A DNA stretch of 64,000 nucleotides, from NCBI RefSeq assembly GCF_003957745.1, contig NZ_CP020373.1:1550001-1614000 (forward strand), written 5' to 3'. Origin of the DNA: Shewanella khirikhana. GTDB lineage: Bacteria > Pseudomonadota > Gammaproteobacteria > Enterobacterales > Shewanellaceae. Of the stretch, positions 45,320-54,382 are shown in pieces (the stretch's first letter is position 1; each line of letters starts with the position of its first letter). Below the pieces are notes generated by a model, which made no database searches, was not told where the DNA came from, and was given only the letters and a program-made list of their open reading frames with translations. A program made the position numbers and the translations under genes.

Positions 45320-45350
45320 GTCTTATCGCAAAAAGTTTGAACTATGTCAT

Positions 45351-45375
45351 AAAACCCGCTTCGGCGGGTTTTTTG
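45351..45375 (+). terminator. terminator of nadA
   Basis: AAAACCCGC and GCGGGTTTTTT pair around TTCG, a stable tetraloop hairpin with a U-run. Confidence 0.93.
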
Positions 45376-45494
45376 TGGGCTATATTTACCCAGGTAGCCC
45401 AGACCAAAGGGGTATATGACGACTACACTTATACCTCTAAACTCCATATATCACCCGACAAACTCTCTGTTTCATCAACTTGAAGGGAACCCCT

Positions 45495-47498
45495 ATGAAC
45501 ATGCGATGGATTGCGAGCCTCAGTTTAAAAACCAAGCTTATGCTGGTATTTATGCCGCCGCTCCTTGGCTATCTCATTTACGGTGGCATCTTGCTGGCTG
45601 AGCGGGTGGAAGAGCAAAACTCCCTCGAGCAGGTACAATTGCTGACTGAGCTTGCAGTAACCAACAGTGCGCTGGTACACGAGCTGCAAAAGGAACGTGG
45701 CATGAGTGCGGGCTTCCTCGGCTCAGGCGGCACCAAGTTCAAGGCGCAATTGCCCTCCCAGCGTGGACTCACCGATGAAAGGCTGAGGGCGCTGGACAAT
45801 TACACCCTGGGCAAGAGCTTCCCGAAAAAAGTCAGCGACGAAATTGGCCGCATCCGCGTTGAGCTCGGCCGCCTTGGGCAAATTCGTGCCAGCATCGATA
45901 ATCTGGGGATCAGCGTGCCGGATCAGGTGGCCTTCTACACCAACCTTAATGCGTCGCTGCTTCGTACCGTGGATGACATTGTTAAGATTGGCTCCAACAA
46001 AGATATCTCCATTGCCTCGGCCGCCTTCAGTGCCTATCTGCAGATGAAAGAACGCGCAGGGATAGAACGGGCCGTGCTGTCTTCCACCTTCGGCAATGAT
46101 GGCTTTAAGCCAGGCGTATTTACCCGCGCCGTGAAACTTATGTCCGAGCAGGACAGCTATGGCGAACGTTTCCGCGCCCTGGCGACGGCCGATCAAAACA
46201 TCAGTTGGCAGCAGTTGCAGCAGCAGGCCGAAATCAAAGAAGTTACCCGCTTCCGTGAAATCGCCCTGTCGCAGGACAACAGCAAAATAGCGGCCACTGC
46301 ACCAGAAGATTGGTTTAAGGCATCCACCGCGCGGATAAACTTGTTGTATAAATTCGAGCAGGACCTCGCCAAGGCGCTCGATGCCCAAACCGACAACCGC
46401 CTCAGCGTAGCAAACTTCCATTTTATTGTGGTGCTGGTATCACTGCTGTTGGTGCTGGCGGTGGTGGTATTGATGGGCTTCTCGGTAATGGGCTTCCTGC
46501 ACCAGGGGATCTCCCATATCGAAGGCAAGATGCGCCGCGCAAAAGAGGAGTTCGATCTTTCTACCCGAATTGAGCTGCAAAGCCAGGATGAACTCGGCAG
46601 GCTCGGCGCCGCTTTTAACGGCATGATGAACGACTTTGAAGCGGTTATCGTGCAGGTTAAGCGCAACAGCCAGACGGTGACCAACGCCGTGGAGCGTATG
46701 GAGACCCACTCCAACCAGATGCGCCAGGACGTTGCCCTTGGTCACTCAGAGGCAGAGCAGGTCGCCTCCGCCATGACTGAGATGAGCGCTACCGTAAGCG
46801 AGATTGCCTCCAATGCGGTTGAAGCCTCCTCGGCGTCCGGAAAAGCCAACAAAGAGGCGCAGACCGGCAACACCGAAGTGGGCAATACCGGTGATACCAT
46901 CAGAAGCCTCGCGAGTGACATCAATGCCGCCGCGGCGGCTATCTCCCAGCTCGATGAAGATATTCAGGGCATTGTCAGTGTGCTCGAGGTGATAAGTGGC
47001 ATCGCCGAGCAAACCAATCTGCTTGCGCTTAATGCCGCCATTGAAGCGGCCAGGGCAGGTGAGATGGGACGCGGCTTTGCCGTGGTGGCCGATGAAGTGC
47101 GCTCACTTGCCCAGCGCGCTCAGTCGTCCACTACCGATATTCGGACCATGACCGAGCGTCTGAAAGACGGCGCCAAGGTTGCGGTAGAGGCCATGGCCCG
47201 TGGTCAAAGTCAGGCCCATGCCTGCGTGGAAGAGATAGTCCATGCCGGTGAAGAGCTCAGCCGCATTGTGCAATACGTCGGTGTGATAGACAGCATGAAC
47301 GAGCAGATAGCCGCAGCCACCCACGAACAAAGCGCCGTGGCAGAAGAAGTAAACCGCAACGCGCTCAGAATAAGTGAAATCTACCAAAGCACCCACAGGG
47401 TTGCCGACGAGCTCGGTCGCATTAACGATGATTTGCTTAATGCAGTCAACGCCATGAGCCAGGAAGTCTCGCGCTTCTCCCTCTCAAAAGGCGAGTAG
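45495..47498 (+). CDS. methyl-accepting chemotaxis protein with NIT sensor domain
   Basis: 667 residues from the ATG at 45495, with GAAGGGAA upstream. One membrane segment lies at about 17-36, followed by a periplasmic NIT (nitrate/nitrite-sensing) domain marked by LVHELQKERGMSAGFLGS. A second segment is at about 310-335, then HAMP and a long coiled-coil signalling domain with the hairpin tip EQTNLLALNAAIEAARAGEMGRGFAVVADEVR. NIT domains are proposed nitrate/nitrite sensors; the ligand here is not proven. It lacks a visible C-terminal CheR-binding pentapeptide. Confidence 0.93.
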   Translation: MNMRWIASLSLKTKLMLVFMPPLLGYLIYGGILLAERVEEQNSLEQVQLLTELAVTNSALVHELQKERGMSAGFLGSGGTKFKAQLPSQRGLTDERLRALDNYTLGKSFPKKVSDEIGRIRVELGRLGQIRASIDNLGISVPDQVAFYTNLNASLLRTVDDIVKIGSNKDISIASAAFSAYLQMKERAGIERAVLSSTFGNDGFKPGVFTRAVKLMSEQDSYGERFRALATADQNISWQQLQQQAEIKEVTRFREIALSQDNSKIAATAPEDWFKASTARINLLYKFEQDLAKALDAQTDNRLSVANFHFIVVLVSLLLVLAVVVLMGFSVMGFLHQGISHIEGKMRRAKEEFDLSTRIELQSQDELGRLGAAFNGMMNDFEAVIVQVKRNSQTVTNAVERMETHSNQMRQDVALGHSEAEQVASAMTEMSATVSEIASNAVEASSASGKANKEAQTGNTEVGNTGDTIRSLASDINAAAAAISQLDEDIQGIVSVLEVISGIAEQTNLLALNAAIEAARAGEMGRGFAVVADEVRSLAQRAQSSTTDIRTMTERLKDGAKVAVEAMARGQSQAHACVEEIVHAGEELSRIVQYVGVIDSMNEQIAAATHEQSAVAEEVNRNALRISEIYQSTHRVADELGRINDDLLNAVNAMSQEVSRFSLSKGE

Positions 47499-47526
47499 GG
47501 TGCCAGAGTGCAGTAAAGAGTGCAGT

Positions 47527-47558
47527 AAAAAGAACGGGCAACAGCCCGTTCTTTTTTG
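47527..47558 (+). terminator. terminator of the chemoreceptor gene
   Basis: AAAAAGAACGGGC and GCCCGTTCTTTTTT pair around AACA. Confidence 0.93.
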
Positions 47559-47718
47559 AGTCTTTACCGTCAAACAAAGCGCTTAAGAAAATAACCAATC
47601 CATCCACATTAAAGCCGCTCAAAACAGCACATAAGATGCGGATTTTTGAGCGAAATGCCCGCAAAAGCATCGCTTTGCTCAGCAAGTGCGCAAACGATAA
47701 AAATAATTGGCTTTTCGC

Positions 47719-47747
47719 TTGACCCTGGAAGGGCATTTGCGTAAAGT
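47719..47747 (+). promoter_or_regulatory. sigma-70 promoter of tRNA-Ser
   Basis: TTGACC and TAAAGT are separated by 17 bases and followed by a GC-rich discriminator, as for stable-RNA promoters. Start would be near 47755, 44 bases before the tRNA. Confidence 0.7.
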
Positions 47748-47798
47748 ACCGCTCCGTCGACAGGGGAAAGCAACGCGCTGACTGACGACAGACAATAT

Positions 47799-47886
47799 GG
47801 TGAGGTGTCCGAGTGGCCGAAGGAGCACGCCTGGAAAGTGTGTATACGGAAACGTATCGAGGGTTCGACTCCCTCCCTCACCGCCA
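47799..47886 (+). tRNA. tRNA-Ser (anticodon GGA)
   Basis: 88 bases with encoded CCA. The acceptor stem GGTGAGG pairs with CCTCACC; the anticodon loop CTGGAAA places GGA at 47833-47835. A long variable arm (TATACG...CGTATCG type) and GGTTCGA in the T-loop complete a class II serine tRNA. It reads UCC and UCU codons. It has its own promoter and terminator. Confidence 0.97.
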
Positions 47887-47893
47887 CATTCTG

Positions 47894-47925
47894 AAACGGG
47901 GTTCGCAAATGCGAACCCCGTTTTG
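47894..47925 (+). terminator. terminator of tRNA-Ser
   Basis: AAACGGGGTTCGCA and TGCGAACCCCGTTTT form a 14-base-pair stem around AA. Confidence 0.9.
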
Positions 47926-48009
47926 CTTTGGGCGATTTTACTTTATCCGCAGGTCCTCAAAAGTCGACCTTAATAAGCCCAAAATCAAAAATCATTCGAG
48001 CGCTCAAAT

Positions 48010-48039
48010 AAAAAAGCCCGGGGTTAGCCGGGCTTTTTG
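48010..48039. terminator. bidirectional terminator between tRNA-Ser and the metalloprotease unit
   Basis: AAAAAGCCCGG and CCGGGCTTTTTG pair around GGTTAG, with U-runs on both strands. It probably serves the leftward protease operon that ends at 48156. Confidence 0.85.
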
Positions 48040-48155
48040 CTTGGTTTTACTCACTTCACTGTTCACTTCTACAAGCTGCTTGGGCGTTGGGTTGTTTACC
48101 CAAGCTGCAATGTCTGTCTTTCAAGTGGGCCTCTATCTATGACAGTGTTAACCGT

Positions 48156-50609
48156 TTAGTCATTGATGTGAGCACAGCGGCCAAACTCGGCACCGGCCTG
48201 AACGGCCTGAACCACTTGTTTGGGGAACGACAGTTCGCGATCGGTGCCGTTATCGCACACGAAGGCTTTGTTCTGATCCACGGCGAAGGTGATGGTAGCT
48301 CCGGCCAGGCCGCCCATCATTTCTGAGCCATTGGCGCTCAGGGCAAATGGATTGTCCATGGTGATTTGTGATGCTTCTACCACGCCTTGTTTGCCGAAGA
48401 ACTGCTCCAGGCTAATCCAGCCCATACCGTCGATGTACAGACCACCCATAAAGCCGGTAAAGAAGCCGCCGGCACGTACAGAGATCATCGACAGATCATC
48501 AGTGGCATCCAGCAGTACCATCGGCGGCACGCCTACGAGCGGTACCAGCATCTCATGGGTATAACCCTGAGCACAAAGGTCGCCATAGAAGAAGTGGTTG
48601 AATGGTACCTGCTCACACCAACGCAGTGAACCCAGCATTTCCATCTCGTCGGTGGCGGTGTTCCACACCTTCACACCTTCGCTTGAGCCAAACGCAATAC
48701 GCTTGCCGTCACGGGAAATTGCAGAGCTGTCGCGGGCTCCGTAGCGGCTGTAGGTGTCAACAAATTCACCGTTGACCCATGCCACTTGCTTGTAGCCGGA
48801 GTTGGTACCGGTAACGGTTTCGCCGTTACCGGATACGCGGTCGGCGCGAACCCACTGCACAAAGCCTGGCAGTTCATAGGGCAGTTGTTGCATGCCGCCT
48901 TTCTTGGTCCATTTGAATGGCACCACTTCGCCTTTGCCGGACGACTGGCAGCTGCCGTTGCCATCGACATCGATATAGCCGGTACCTACAACTGTGTCGC
49001 CGGTATCGTCCATATCCCATGGATAGGAGGAGTTGGTACCAGACTGACCACTGCCGCCACAGGTGTTGCCGTTCAGGTCGCCAATCGGGGTCAGTTTGTT
49101 GCTGTTGAGATCCCAAATGGCGGCTTCGCCAATGCCGTTGCCGGTAAAGTCAGCCATTACGCTGGCCTTGGTGGCATTTTTGTTCATGGCGGCTGAGCCT
49201 ACCTGGACCGCAGCTCCCGCCGGGTGCAGCTCAAACACGGCTTTCTTGGTGCTGTCGTAGAGGAAGGGGGTTGTACCTGCCTGTCCCATGCCTTGCTTAC
49301 CGTTTTTGGACAAATCGGTGATGAAGGCCTGCACCAGTGGCGTGTACTGAATACCATCGGTGTAACCATTGAAATACATGCTGACTTCTTTGGTTTCGCC
49401 GCCGGCTACCACAATCGGGGTTACCGCACAGGCGTTGTCGGTGGCTGGATTGGCGCTTTCGCCGTCGTTCCAGTACTCAGGCTCAGACACAATGGCGGTT
49501 TGACGGGTTGGGTAACCACCGGCGTTGATGGACTCAATGTACAGCACGTAGCGTCCGCCCGGAGTCAGGCCGTTGATCACGAACTTGCCGTCGGGGCCAA
49601 CTTTACCCTGGGTCAGGTTGCCTGACTGCTGAGTGATCACGTCGTACAGTGGGTTGTCCAGGTTACGGGCAACCATGTTGACGCCTGAATACTCAATGCC
49701 TTCCTTGGTGTACAGGGTACCGCTGATGCTGCCGTAGGAGGCTTTGTAATCAGGGGTAGGGTACAGATCCGAGATATTCACGATATCGTCTTTGATGTTC
49801 ACCGTGTGCTGGTTGGCACCCTGGGCGCCGCGCACGTTAATGAAGGGGAACATGGTTTCAATCGTATCCGGGGCAATTTGGCTGGCGCTGGTATAGGTGT
49901 TCACACCGGCACAACCTGGCACGCCGTCGTACTGTGGGCGGTAGGCGGCTGACATATAGGTCAGGTGGCCGTTAGCCTGTGAGTGCGACATATTGATGGC
50001 GTGGCCAAACTCGTGGGTGAATACGCCGCCCACCTGCTTGCCTTCGGTGTCGCTCACGTCCACAAACCAGCCGTTCATCAGCGCGGTCGCTTCGGTGATT
50101 TCCCCCGTTTCTTCATTGGCCCACTCAGGAAAGGCGATACCCAGTACCTGATTGCGGGGGATCCCGAAGTATTGCTCGAGAATTTGACCATCGGTGTCGT
50201 AGTTCACCCAAAAGCCGTAACCGTTTTCGGCGTTGTAGATTTGGTCGACGTTGGTTTCGTTTACGTCGGCAATGCCGGTTTTCTCGGCAATGGTGCCCTG
50301 AACTGTCATGGCGAAGGTAGAAGTGGCCACGTTGGTCCACTCGGCCACCGCATCGGCTGTGACCTTATTGGCCTGCTCAATGGTCAGGAAGGCTGTGCCA
50401 TCATAGTCGATGGTGAAGGCCTGGGCAGTGCCACCGTCTTTGGTGGGCACAACCGGGCCACCATCGGTATACACAGGAATGGCACCCCTGGTGGTATCCC
50501 ACTTGTAGGGCTGCATGGTCTTGTCATGGATGTACAGCGGGCCGCCGGCGAAGGCGCTGCCAGCCAGCATGGCCAAAGACACGGCGGTGGCGATTTTGGT
50601 CGATTTCAT
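48156..50609 (-). CDS. secreted matrixin-like zinc metalloprotease with C-terminal HAF-like repeats
   Basis: 817 residues with a signal peptide cut near AFA-GG. The zinc motif is HEFGHAINMSH (His199, Glu200, His203, His209), with a possible Met-turn at Met219 (LTYMSA): the metzincin pattern, but with Asn where most have Gly. After a carnitine/carboxypeptidase-regulatory-like segment (GSISGTLYTKEG, DGKFVINGLTPGGRY) come repeats like WDMDDTGDTVVGTGY and GYKQVAWVNGEFVD, resembling extracellular HAF/beta-propeller repeats. It is coupled to the 200-residue gene upstream (its ribosome site lies inside that gene's end). Likely an exported protease; the substrate is unknown. Confidence 0.8.
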   Translation of the reverse strand: MKSTKIATAVSLAMLAGSAFAGGPLYIHDKTMQPYKWDTTRGAIPVYTDGGPVVPTKDGGTAQAFTIDYDGTAFLTIEQANKVTADAVAEWTNVATSTFAMTVQGTIAEKTGIADVNETNVDQIYNAENGYGFWVNYDTDGQILEQYFGIPRNQVLGIAFPEWANEETGEITEATALMNGWFVDVSDTEGKQVGGVFTHEFGHAINMSHSQANGHLTYMSAAYRPQYDGVPGCAGVNTYTSASQIAPDTIETMFPFINVRGAQGANQHTVNIKDDIVNISDLYPTPDYKASYGSISGTLYTKEGIEYSGVNMVARNLDNPLYDVITQQSGNLTQGKVGPDGKFVINGLTPGGRYVLYIESINAGGYPTRQTAIVSEPEYWNDGESANPATDNACAVTPIVVAGGETKEVSMYFNGYTDGIQYTPLVQAFITDLSKNGKQGMGQAGTTPFLYDSTKKAVFELHPAGAAVQVGSAAMNKNATKASVMADFTGNGIGEAAIWDLNSNKLTPIGDLNGNTCGGSGQSGTNSSYPWDMDDTGDTVVGTGYIDVDGNGSCQSSGKGEVVPFKWTKKGGMQQLPYELPGFVQWVRADRVSGNGETVTGTNSGYKQVAWVNGEFVDTYSRYGARDSSAISRDGKRIAFGSSEGVKVWNTATDEMEMLGSLRWCEQVPFNHFFYGDLCAQGYTHEMLVPLVGVPPMVLLDATDDLSMISVRAGGFFTGFMGGLYIDGMGWISLEQFFGKQGVVEASQITMDNPFALSANGSEMMGGLAGATITFAVDQNKAFVCDNGTDRELSFPKQVVQAVQAGAEFGRCAHIND

Positions 50610-50611
50610 TG

Positions 50612-51214
50612 TTATTGTCCTCCGGCCAGTTTGCCCACAAGGCCCATAAAGGCGGCCGAGTCAACGGCGCCATTGGTGGTCAGCAAATTCGCTTCTTCAG
50701 GGCTCAGACCCTGCGCGGTCATGTCTTCAAACAGACCAAGGTTACCCAGCTGGTTTTGTACCTTGCCGTTGCTTACCACAAACTTGCCTTGCTCCAGGCC
50801 CACGGTAGAGTTCAAACCGCCGCCAAGGGAAGGGTTCATAAAGGCAATAACCTGCTCACCCACCTGCCACTTGGCAAAGCCTTCAGGTGATACGCCCAGA
50901 TAGACCTTGCCGTTACCCATAGACTTGGGCTTGAGCAGACCGAACTGACGGAAGCTGTAGGTGGCACCTTCGGCATACTTGCCTTTCACATCCTGACCCA
51001 CCTTGATGGTGATTTCGGTGTAAGGGCGGTTTTTGTTATCGAAGCCATCGGTTACCGACAGCACCTGGCCGGCGATGATGTTGGCTGATGCGCTGACCAT
51101 GTCCTGCAGATTTTGTTTAAGGTGTTTTTGCGCCAGGGCTTGCGGGGCAAGCGCCAGGGAGCCTGCGATGGCAGCTGACAGCACCATTGTCCTGAGCATG
51201 TGACCATGTCTCAT
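50612..51214 (-). CDS. secreted protein of unknown function, partner of the metalloprotease
   Basis: 200 residues. A signal peptide (AAIAGSLALAPQALAQ) follows basic residues; the ATG at 51214 has GGAGG seven bases upstream. The mature part opens with ANIIAGQVLSVTDGFDNKNRPYTEITIKV, followed by DVKGKYAEGATYSFRQFG and VGEQVIAFMNPS. This resembles a family of small exported proteins that often precede matrixin-like protease genes. It is first of a two-gene operon and may act as a chaperone, inhibitor or partner of the protease; that is inference. Confidence 0.7.
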   Translation of the reverse strand: MRHGHMLRTMVLSAAIAGSLALAPQALAQKHLKQNLQDMVSASANIIAGQVLSVTDGFDNKNRPYTEITIKVGQDVKGKYAEGATYSFRQFGLLKPKSMGNGKVYLGVSPEGFAKWQVGEQVIAFMNPSLGGGLNSTVGLEQGKFVVSNGKVQNQLGNLGLFEDMTAQGLSPEEANLLTTNGAVDSAAFMGLVGKLAGGQ

Positions 51215-51563
51215 TCCAAATCCTCCAAAGTTGTTGTAAGAGTTCTATTCCGTTTGGCTGTTAACGCGCTACAAAGGGCACAACATTGCGTTAACAGATG
51301 CGTTTTAAAACACCACATGCGGATGGGGTTTGGCACGAGAAAAGTCGTAGCATTTTGTACTTTACTAATACAAAAGGAACGTTGCTGACTTGCTTAAAAA
51401 CTAATCGGACCAGCGTGGCAGGCCGGTTATATCGCCATAGCGGATTGATAATTGGTAACAAAAGGTGTTGCCACTTAAAAAACCGCGCCATTAATGGTTT
51501 ACTTGGGCAATTCAAACAACAAAGCGTCGGCTTACGACGTCAAAACGCGTTACAGGAAGAACC
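51215..51563. other. divergent intergenic region protease unit / DUF885
   Basis: 349 bases with no gene. The middle is moderately AT-rich and must contain both promoters, but I see no clear boxes or known operator. Confidence 0.45.
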
Positions 51564-53369
51564 ATGAAGAAGTCTACTCTTGCCATCGCCTTGTCCCTTG
51601 CCGGGCTCGTTCTGGGTGGCTGCAACGATGCCAGCAATTCATCATCCGCCAATGCCAATGCCAATGCCAAGCCTCAGGTTGAAGCCTCCGGCCCCCAGGC
51701 TGCCCAAGCGCAGGATTTTGCCGCCTTCAGCGGCCAGTTTATTGAAAACCTGTGGCAAGTGGCGCCCACCTGGGCACTCTACAGCGGGTATCACAAATAC
51801 GATGGCATTCTTGAAGTGCCAGATGACAGCAATCGTCAGAAAACGCTCGATTTTGTCAGCAGCCAGCGCGCTAAGTTAACGGCCTTTGATACCAAGGCGC
51901 TGTCCACCAGCGAACAGATTGACTATCGGCTGATTGAAAACCTGCTCAACAGCTTCGAGTGGGAAATCACCACCTTCAAGTCCTGGCAATGGGATCCCTC
52001 CGGCTACAACGTTGCCGGCGGTTTTGCCCAAATCATCAATGAAGACTTTGCGCCGCTGGATGAACGTCTGCGCTCTGTGGTGATGCGTCTCGATGCTGTG
52101 CCTGCCTACTATGTTGCGGCCCGCGCCAATATTGAGGATCCGACGCTGGAGCACACCGAGCTTGCGCTGATGCAAAATCAGGGGGCGTTTTCGGTGTTCA
52201 ATGACGAGCTGGCCGAAAAAGTGGCCCAGTCGGGCCTGACCGATGCCGAGAAAGCTCTGTTTACCACTCGTTTTGAGGCTGCCAAAGCGGCGGTGCAAAC
52301 CCATATCGATTGGCTCAAGCAAAAGGTCGATGCGCTCAAGCAGGGCGGCGCCCGTGATTTTCGAATTGGCGAAGCGCTGTATGAGCAAAAGTTTGCTCTG
52401 GATATTCAATCGGGTATGACCGCCAAAGCCCTGTACGAGAAGGCACTGGCTGACATGGAGCGGGTACACGGTGAAATGGCGTGGATAACCACTGAGCTGT
52501 GGCCCAAGTATTTTGAATCGCCAATGCCGGATGATAAAAAACTTGCTACCCGCATGCTGATTGACAAGCTGTCGGCCCGCCATGTGGCCCGCGACAACTT
52601 CGTTGATGAGGTGAGGGCGCAAATTCCTGAGCTGGTGAAGTTCGTCAACGACAAGAAACTTATCACCCTGGATCCGAACAAGCCTCTGGTGGTGCGCGAA
52701 ACCCCAGAATACATGCGTGGCTACGCCGGTGCGTCCATCAGTGCCCCAGGCCCTTACGATAAAGGCGGCAACACTTACTACAACGTCACCCCGCTGGACG
52801 GTATGTCCGATGAATCGGCCGAGTCATATCTGCGTGAATATAACCACTGGATTTTGCGGGTATTGAATATCCACGAAGCCATTCCCGGCCACTACACCCA
52901 GTTGGTGTACTCAAATGAATCCCCAAGTCTGGTCAAGAGCCTGTTTGGCAATGGCGCTATGGTAGAGGGCTGGGCGGTTTACACCGAGCGCATGATGCTG
53001 GAAGAGGGCTATGGTAACTTCGAGCCGGAAATGTGGCTGATGTACTACAAGTGGAACCTGCGGGTGATTGCCAACACCATTTTGGATTACAGCATCCAGG
53101 TGAAAGGCATGGATGAAGCCGCCGCCATGAAGCTGATGACCGAAGAGGCATTCCAGCAGGAAGCGGAAGCCGCCGGTAAGTGGCGCCGCGCCACCTTAAG
53201 CCAGGTACAGCTGACCAGCTACTATGCCGGCTACCGTGAAATCTATGATTTCCGTGAAGAGCTCAAGGCCAAAGACAAGGACAACTTCGACTTGCGCAAC
53301 TTCCATGAAAGCTTCTTAAGCTTTGGCAGTGCTCCGGTAAAATACGTCCGCGAGCTGATGCTGAAGTAA
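51564..53369 (+). CDS. DUF885 lipoprotein, putative metallopeptidase
   Basis: 601 residues. A lipobox (LVLGGC) ends the signal, so the protein should be membrane-anchored in the envelope. It is followed by an Asn-Ala low-complexity linker. The DUF885 body has HEAIPGHYTQ (His437 to His443) and the downstream EGWAVYTERMMLEEG, which together look like an HExxxGH zinc site with a distal Glu. Shewanella-type bacteria carry several DUF885 proteins, thought to be carboxypeptidase-like. Monocistronic with a strong ribosome site (AGGAAGA) and terminator. Confidence 0.9.
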   Translation: MKKSTLAIALSLAGLVLGGCNDASNSSSANANANAKPQVEASGPQAAQAQDFAAFSGQFIENLWQVAPTWALYSGYHKYDGILEVPDDSNRQKTLDFVSSQRAKLTAFDTKALSTSEQIDYRLIENLLNSFEWEITTFKSWQWDPSGYNVAGGFAQIINEDFAPLDERLRSVVMRLDAVPAYYVAARANIEDPTLEHTELALMQNQGAFSVFNDELAEKVAQSGLTDAEKALFTTRFEAAKAAVQTHIDWLKQKVDALKQGGARDFRIGEALYEQKFALDIQSGMTAKALYEKALADMERVHGEMAWITTELWPKYFESPMPDDKKLATRMLIDKLSARHVARDNFVDEVRAQIPELVKFVNDKKLITLDPNKPLVVRETPEYMRGYAGASISAPGPYDKGGNTYYNVTPLDGMSDESAESYLREYNHWILRVLNIHEAIPGHYTQLVYSNESPSLVKSLFGNGAMVEGWAVYTERMMLEEGYGNFEPEMWLMYYKWNLRVIANTILDYSIQVKGMDEAAAMKLMTEEAFQQEAEAAGKWRRATLSQVQLTSYYAGYREIYDFREELKAKDKDNFDLRNFHESFLSFGSAPVKYVRELMLK

Positions 53370-53384
53370 GCTGAAATCAAACTT

Positions 53385-53412
53385 AAAAAAGGCCGGTTTC
53401 CGGCCTTTTTTG
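53385..53412 (+). terminator. terminator of the DUF885 gene
   Basis: AAAAAAGGCCGG and CCGGCCTTTTTT pair around TTT. Confidence 0.93.
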
Positions 53413-53558
53413 TTGTCTATTTGTTGCTGTTATTAATGGCTTATTTACAGTGACACGCCAAATTTGTGGTCTGTACCATAAATGCTGCAAAAGCGCTTGG
53501 AGTGTTTCACTTGGCATGCTAATGTAAATAACAACCGTTCGCATTACCAAATGAGGCC

Positions 53559-54254
53559 ATGAACAAGATCCTGTTGGTTGAAGATGACAGCGGCTTTCGC
53601 GAGTTACTCGCCGAAGCGTTGCAAAGGGAAGGCATGTCGGTCAGCCTGGCGGCCGATGGCTTTGAGGCCTTGTCGCAGATGGACAGTGACACGCCGGATC
53701 TTATCCTGCTTGATTTGATGATGCCCAATATGGATGGGTTTTCACTGCTGCTTGCGCGCAAGAACACCATTCCGGTGATTGTGATTTCAGCCCTGGACTG
53801 CGAAGAAGAGCGCATTAAAGGCTATCAGCTGGGCGCCGATGACTTTCTGACCAAGCCGTTCAGCGTGAAAGAGCTGCTGGTACGTATGCAGGTGTTGGCA
53901 CGGCGGATTGGGAACCAGGGTCACAGCCACAGTCACATTCACAGCGCCCCCATGCTGGCCGATGAAGTCGCCTTCGATGAGACCCGCTATGCGGTGCGGT
54001 TTGGCGAGCGTCAGGTGCTGCTGACCCAAACGGAATTTAAACTGTTCCGCTATCTGTTTGAGCGTCAGGGGCAGGTGGTGACGAAACAGGAACTGCAGCG
54101 CAGCGTGCTGCACAAGGAACTTGGCCGCTTCGACAGAAACCTGGATATGCATATCAGCAACACCCGCCGCAAACTCGCGGCCACCAAGTTGCCCCGCAGT
54201 CTTATCAATACCGTGCGCGGTCAGGGTTACAGCTTCGCCTGCTGGTCGCAGTAG
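53559..54254 (+). CDS. OmpR-family response regulator, orphan
   Basis: 231 residues. The receiver domain has acidic pocket Asp9-Asp10, phosphoacceptor Asp52 (LLDLMMPNMDG) and Lys99 (FLTKPFS). The C-terminal winged helix (about 140-231) has LTQTEFKLFRYLFERQGQVV and the end MHISNTRRKL...TVRGQGYSF. Between them is a His-rich linker, GHSHSHIHS. No histidine kinase gene is adjacent, so its partner is elsewhere. It stands alone with short gaps on both sides, and its target genes cannot be read from context. Confidence 0.92.
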   Translation: MNKILLVEDDSGFRELLAEALQREGMSVSLAADGFEALSQMDSDTPDLILLDLMMPNMDGFSLLLARKNTIPVIVISALDCEEERIKGYQLGADDFLTKPFSVKELLVRMQVLARRIGNQGHSHSHIHSAPMLADEVAFDETRYAVRFGERQVLLTQTEFKLFRYLFERQGQVVTKQELQRSVLHKELGRFDRNLDMHISNTRRKLAATKLPRSLINTVRGQGYSFACWSQ

Positions 54255-54382
54255 TCCGGAGAGCTTGTCTTAAAATCGGCGCCGCGCATTCAAGAAACCA
54301 CGCTTTTGGTTTATCCTATGCCAACTTGCAAGCCCGCCCCATGGCGGGTCTGTACCCAAAGCAACAGACTCAGGAAGGACAG

